Origin: Bacillus sp. Xin1
Lineage (GTDB): Bacteria; Bacillota; Bacilli; Bacillales; Bacillaceae_G
Direction: 5' to 3'
DNA length: 64,000 bases
Assembly (NCBI RefSeq): GCF_013314535.1
Contig: NZ_JABUAE010000007.1
Coordinates: 90,646-154,645 of the forward strand
Position numbers and translations under genes: made by a program. Below are positions 61,863 through 64,000 of the stretch, in pieces. The stretch's first letter is position 1, and each line of letters begins with the position of its first letter. The notes below the pieces were generated by a model. That model saw only the letters and a program-made list of their open reading frames with translations, was not told the origin of the DNA and did no database searches.

Positions 61863-62367
61863 ACATTACTCTTGAAGCTGTTTCTACAGCGCAAAGAGAG
61901 ATATTAAGAAACTTTTATTCGTTATACTTACATGATTTATCTGAATTCTCTCCTACCCTTCATCCGAATGAAAAGGGATTTTTTGAATTTGATGCTTTTG
62001 AACTTATTTGTAACCGGGAAGAGCTTTCCCCTTATTTCGTTAAATATGAAGAAAAATATGCCGGGTTTCTCTTGCTCGCAAAATCACCATTCACAGCGCC
62101 TGAGACAGATTACTGTATTAACGATTTTTTCCTATTAAAAGCGTACCGCGGAAAAAGATAGCAAATCAAGCAATTTTACAACTATTAAAACAGTACAAAG
62201 GAACCTATTATGTCATGCAATTAAAAAGCAATAACACAGCGGTGAACTTCTGGAAAAAATTCTACCAAAAGAATGGGATAAAGTATCAAGAAGTTGAGAA
62301 AACAAGTGATACTGAGTTGTGCTTAACGCAAACATTTACAGTTCCATCCTTACTTTTCAAACCGTAA
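61859..62367 (+). pseudogene. GNAT-like gene, frameshifted
   Basis: Starts MNITLEAVSTAQREILRNFY and reads to FLLKAYRGKR, the acetyl-CoA loop, where a TAG stops it at 62159-62161. The next frame continues IANQAILQLLKQYKGTYYVM, QLKSNNTAVNFWKKFYQ and TELCLTQTFTVP to a TAA at 62365, completing motif B. One base is missing at 62151-62158 (GGAAAAAGATAGC). Natural or sequencing error; the full-length protein would be about 169 residues. Confidence 0.8.
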
Positions 62368-62464
62368 TCTCTATACACTTATCATTTATCGAATCGCTTT
62401 CCTTCCCTATTTCTCATGTTTTTGCAATAATAGAATAAGAACTATAAACGAAAGTTGGGATTCC

Positions 62465-62770
62465 ATGAACATTCGCGTAACTGATGAGGCAAAATCTGTA
62501 TTACATAAATTAAACGTAAATAACAAAAGCATCGTACGTATTAGAGGCACGATGACGAATTCTTGCAGTATATTTGTTGATGTCGATTTAATTTTTGATG
62601 AATATAACTCAAATGAAGTTGTTTATGAAGACGAGCAAATCATCATTCAAATGGATGAGTTTACAAAAAACTATGTCGGCGATACGTTAAAGCTTGATTA
62701 TAAAACGACTGGTTTTAGCATTACAACTCCTAGTGAAACACTTGTATATGGTTTATCGATAAAAAAATGA
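62465..62770 (+). CDS. HesB/IscA-like protein without cluster cysteines
   Basis: 101 residues: MNIRVTDEAKSVLHKLNVNN begins like the HesB/YadR/YfhF fold (VTDEAK, then beta strands). The C-terminal CxC of true iron-sulfur scaffold A-type proteins is absent (it ends GLSIKK), and the only Cys is in TNSCSIFVDVD. So it is a Bacillus HesB-like relative of unknown role, not an A-type carrier. Confidence 0.75.
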   Translation: MNIRVTDEAKSVLHKLNVNNKSIVRIRGTMTNSCSIFVDVDLIFDEYNSNEVVYEDEQIIIQMDEFTKNYVGDTLKLDYKTTGFSITTPSETLVYGLSIKK

Positions 62771-62815
62771 AGAGTCCCCCTGTTTCTTAACCGAAGCGTG
62801 GGGATTCTTCATTTT
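62770..62815. terminator. Bidirectional terminator
   Basis: GAAGAGTCCCC / GGGGATTCTTC with one mismatch, between convergent genes. Confidence 0.75.
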
Positions 62816-63591
62816 TACCTAGCAGAATTTTTCTGAAATGACTTATTTCCCGGTGCAAACCAACCAATTAGGGCAATACCGACTAATACTCCATAGAAGA
62901 TCAAAGTCCAAGCTGTACTGTGTGGAAAATCATGCTCTAAGACACCAATATCCTCATGGGCAAGTGTAATTACAGCGAGTTTGACACCGACCCAGGCAAC
63001 AATTGCATATGCTGTTGTTTCCAATGCCGGACGTTTTTCAAGGAGTTTCACAAACCAGGTTGCTGCAAATTTAATTAAGACAAGTCCGGCAATACCTCCC
63101 AGAAGAACAACAATGAACTGTCCTCCATCCATACCACCAAAATCGTCTAGCGGTGAATCTGGAAGACCCAGTGCAAGAGCAACTGCAGCTAGTATCGAAT
63201 CGATTGCAAAAGCAAGGTCAGCTAATGCAATCTTTCCTACTGTGAACCAGTATCCTTTATCTGCCGATTCCTTTTCATCGTCCTTATGAATATTCTTATT
63301 GTCTTTTCCGAACCGTGCCTGAATGACATGCTTTAATCCTAGGTAAAGAAGATAAGCTGCTCCTATTGCTTGTATCTGCCAGACATTTGCAATAAATGAA
63401 ATGGCAAAAAGAGCAGCAAATCGGAAAACGAAGGCCATAATGATTCCGTAATTTATAGCTCTTTTTTTCTGATCTTCGGGTAAATGCTTTGCTATTACTG
63501 CTAACACAAGGGCATTGTCAGCCGATAACAATCCTTCTAATCCGATTAGAATTAATAGTGCCCAAGCATACTCTAGCCATAATGACTCCAT
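62815..63591 (-). CDS. TerC-family membrane protein (YkoY-like)
   Basis: 258 residues, seven or more TM segments; EGLLSADNALVLAVIAKHLP and ADLAFAIDSILAAVALALGL carry the two conserved Asp-containing TerC motifs. TerC proteins are linked to manganese export and metalation of secreted proteins. AAAGGAGAG precedes the start. I looked for a yybP-ykoY manganese riboswitch upstream and did not see one. Confidence 0.87.
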   Translation of the reverse strand: MESLWLEYAWALLILIGLEGLLSADNALVLAVIAKHLPEDQKKRAINYGIIMAFVFRFAALFAISFIANVWQIQAIGAAYLLYLGLKHVIQARFGKDNKNIHKDDEKESADKGYWFTVGKIALADLAFAIDSILAAVALALGLPDSPLDDFGGMDGGQFIVVLLGGIAGLVLIKFAATWFVKLLEKRPALETTAYAIVAWVGVKLAVITLAHEDIGVLEHDFPHSTAWTLIFYGVLVGIALIGWFAPGNKSFQKNSAR

Positions 63592-63759
63592 CCACTTCTC
63601 TCCTTTCTAAAACGAAAAATTAGGTAAAAGCTTTACTAACAATAGAATTTCCCATTAAGCCATATGAAATCCTAAAACTTATAGCTAAAATATTTTGACA
63701 GTTACTTCTTTGTCCTTTATTTGTTATAATTTCAACCAAAATCACCTGGAGATGTCAAT

Positions 63760-63838
63760 TTTCTCGTTTTGGGGTATTTGCTTTTGTTAGCTTGATGGGC
63801 ATGGGGTAGTACCAGCGAAGCTGACACCACCCGCAATG
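63760..63838 (+). repeat. Dispersed repeat copy D
   Basis: CTCGTTTTGGGGTATTT, then TTAGCTTGATGGGCATGGGG, extending into AGTACCAGCGAAGCTGACACC. Same family as copies A, B, C, E and F. Confidence 0.7.
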
Positions 63839-63859
63839 TAGATGTAATTAAATGGGGAA

Positions 63860-64000
63860 TTATTTATTGATGACCTCGTTATATTCCTGCTGGACACCGG
63901 GGATTGCAAGCTTTGAATAGACCTATGCCCGCTTCCACTCCGTCCAACCAACTCCGCGTCACGTCCTAATTCTGTTCCAAAAAGGTCGATGAAATTGAAG
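63860..64000 (-). pseudogene. Unidentified 3' gene remnant at the window edge
   Basis: On the minus strand, VYSKLAIPGVQQEYNEVINK ends at a TAA at 63860-63862, but a TAG lies just upstream and another frame further up reads NFIDLFGTELGRDAELVG. This looks like a decayed coding sequence that continues beyond the window. Family not recognised. Confidence 0.4.

Noticed and set aside
63592-63760. yybP-ykoY manganese riboswitch before TerC
   Set aside because: The conserved aptamer strings are not visible.
1-64000. CRISPR array, tRNA or rRNA genes, prophage
   Set aside because: No regularly spaced repeats, no cloverleaf or rRNA sequences, and no phage structural modules seen on reading.

Overview
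This 64 kb window looks like a chromosomal accessory region of a Bacillus cereus group bacterium. The evidence is low GC, strong AGGAGG-type ribosome binding sites, a BcII-type metallo-beta-lactamase, a SigP/RsiP-like regulatory pair, an LsrB-type AI-2 operon, MoxR/DUF58, VanW and DUF4003 genes, and dispersed repeats resembling B. cereus bcr elements. I see no rRNA, tRNA, CRISPR array or intact prophage.

Layout. 1-2.5 kb: a broken HAD-phosphatase tail, a DUF2332 gene and a VOC gene. 2.5-10.9 kb: a complete, divergently arranged AI-2 uptake and processing locus (lsrACDB leftward, lsrR-lsrK-cupin-lsrF rightward) with a cupin where enterobacteria carry lsrG. 10.9-12 kb: an internally deleted IS3/IS150-type element. 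12.5-19.6 kb: a beta-lactam island with an orphan PBP N-terminal domain, a class B PBP, a divergent B1 metallo-beta-lactamase, a PbpP-like PBP and a SigP/RsiP-like ECF sigma/anti-sigma pair. The sigma gene and the lactamase share an identical ECF-type promoter (GGAACA-N17-GTCTAT). 20-28 kb: a Fur-boxed heme-monooxygenase-like gene, an ArsR/MFS pair, small enzymes and a PadR/DUF2812 pair. 28.4-31.6 kb: MoxR-DUF58-membrane protein operon. 31.6-33.1 kb: ABM, nitroreductase and MarR genes. 33.2-36.9 kb: gene debris (TetR tail, Tet ribosomal-protection remnant, sdaAA tail), then an intact serine transporter and repeats. 36.9-44.7 kb: DUF4003, NUDIX, a PadR/HAAS/serine-hydrolase operon, a C1q-like protein, a small Cys/His protein, SDR, phosphatase and GNAT genes. 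44.8-47.1 kb: a decayed MHS transporter/ornithine cyclodeaminase pair. 47.5-51.7 kb: Rrf2/methyltransferase, VanW, broken membrane-protein genes, a zinc-ribbon microprotein and NUDIX. 51.7-58 kb: EamA/MocR divergent pair, a second sigma/anti-sigma pair, metallophosphoesterase and VOC genes. 58-64 kb: TauE with a structured leader, a lysine riboswitch controlling a LysP-type permease, two GNATs (one frameshifted), a HesB-like protein, TerC and an edge remnant.

How it works together. The lsr locus would import AI-2, phosphorylate it, relieve LsrR repression and degrade the product. The sigma/anti-sigma/PBP/lactamase cluster reads as a self-contained beta-lactam sensing and resistance circuit. 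About a dozen genes here are broken, so the region appears to be turning over. Some single-base homopolymer shifts could be sequencing errors, but the large deletions and fused remnants cannot. All assignments come from reading the sequence and recalled knowledge of families; no database search was run.
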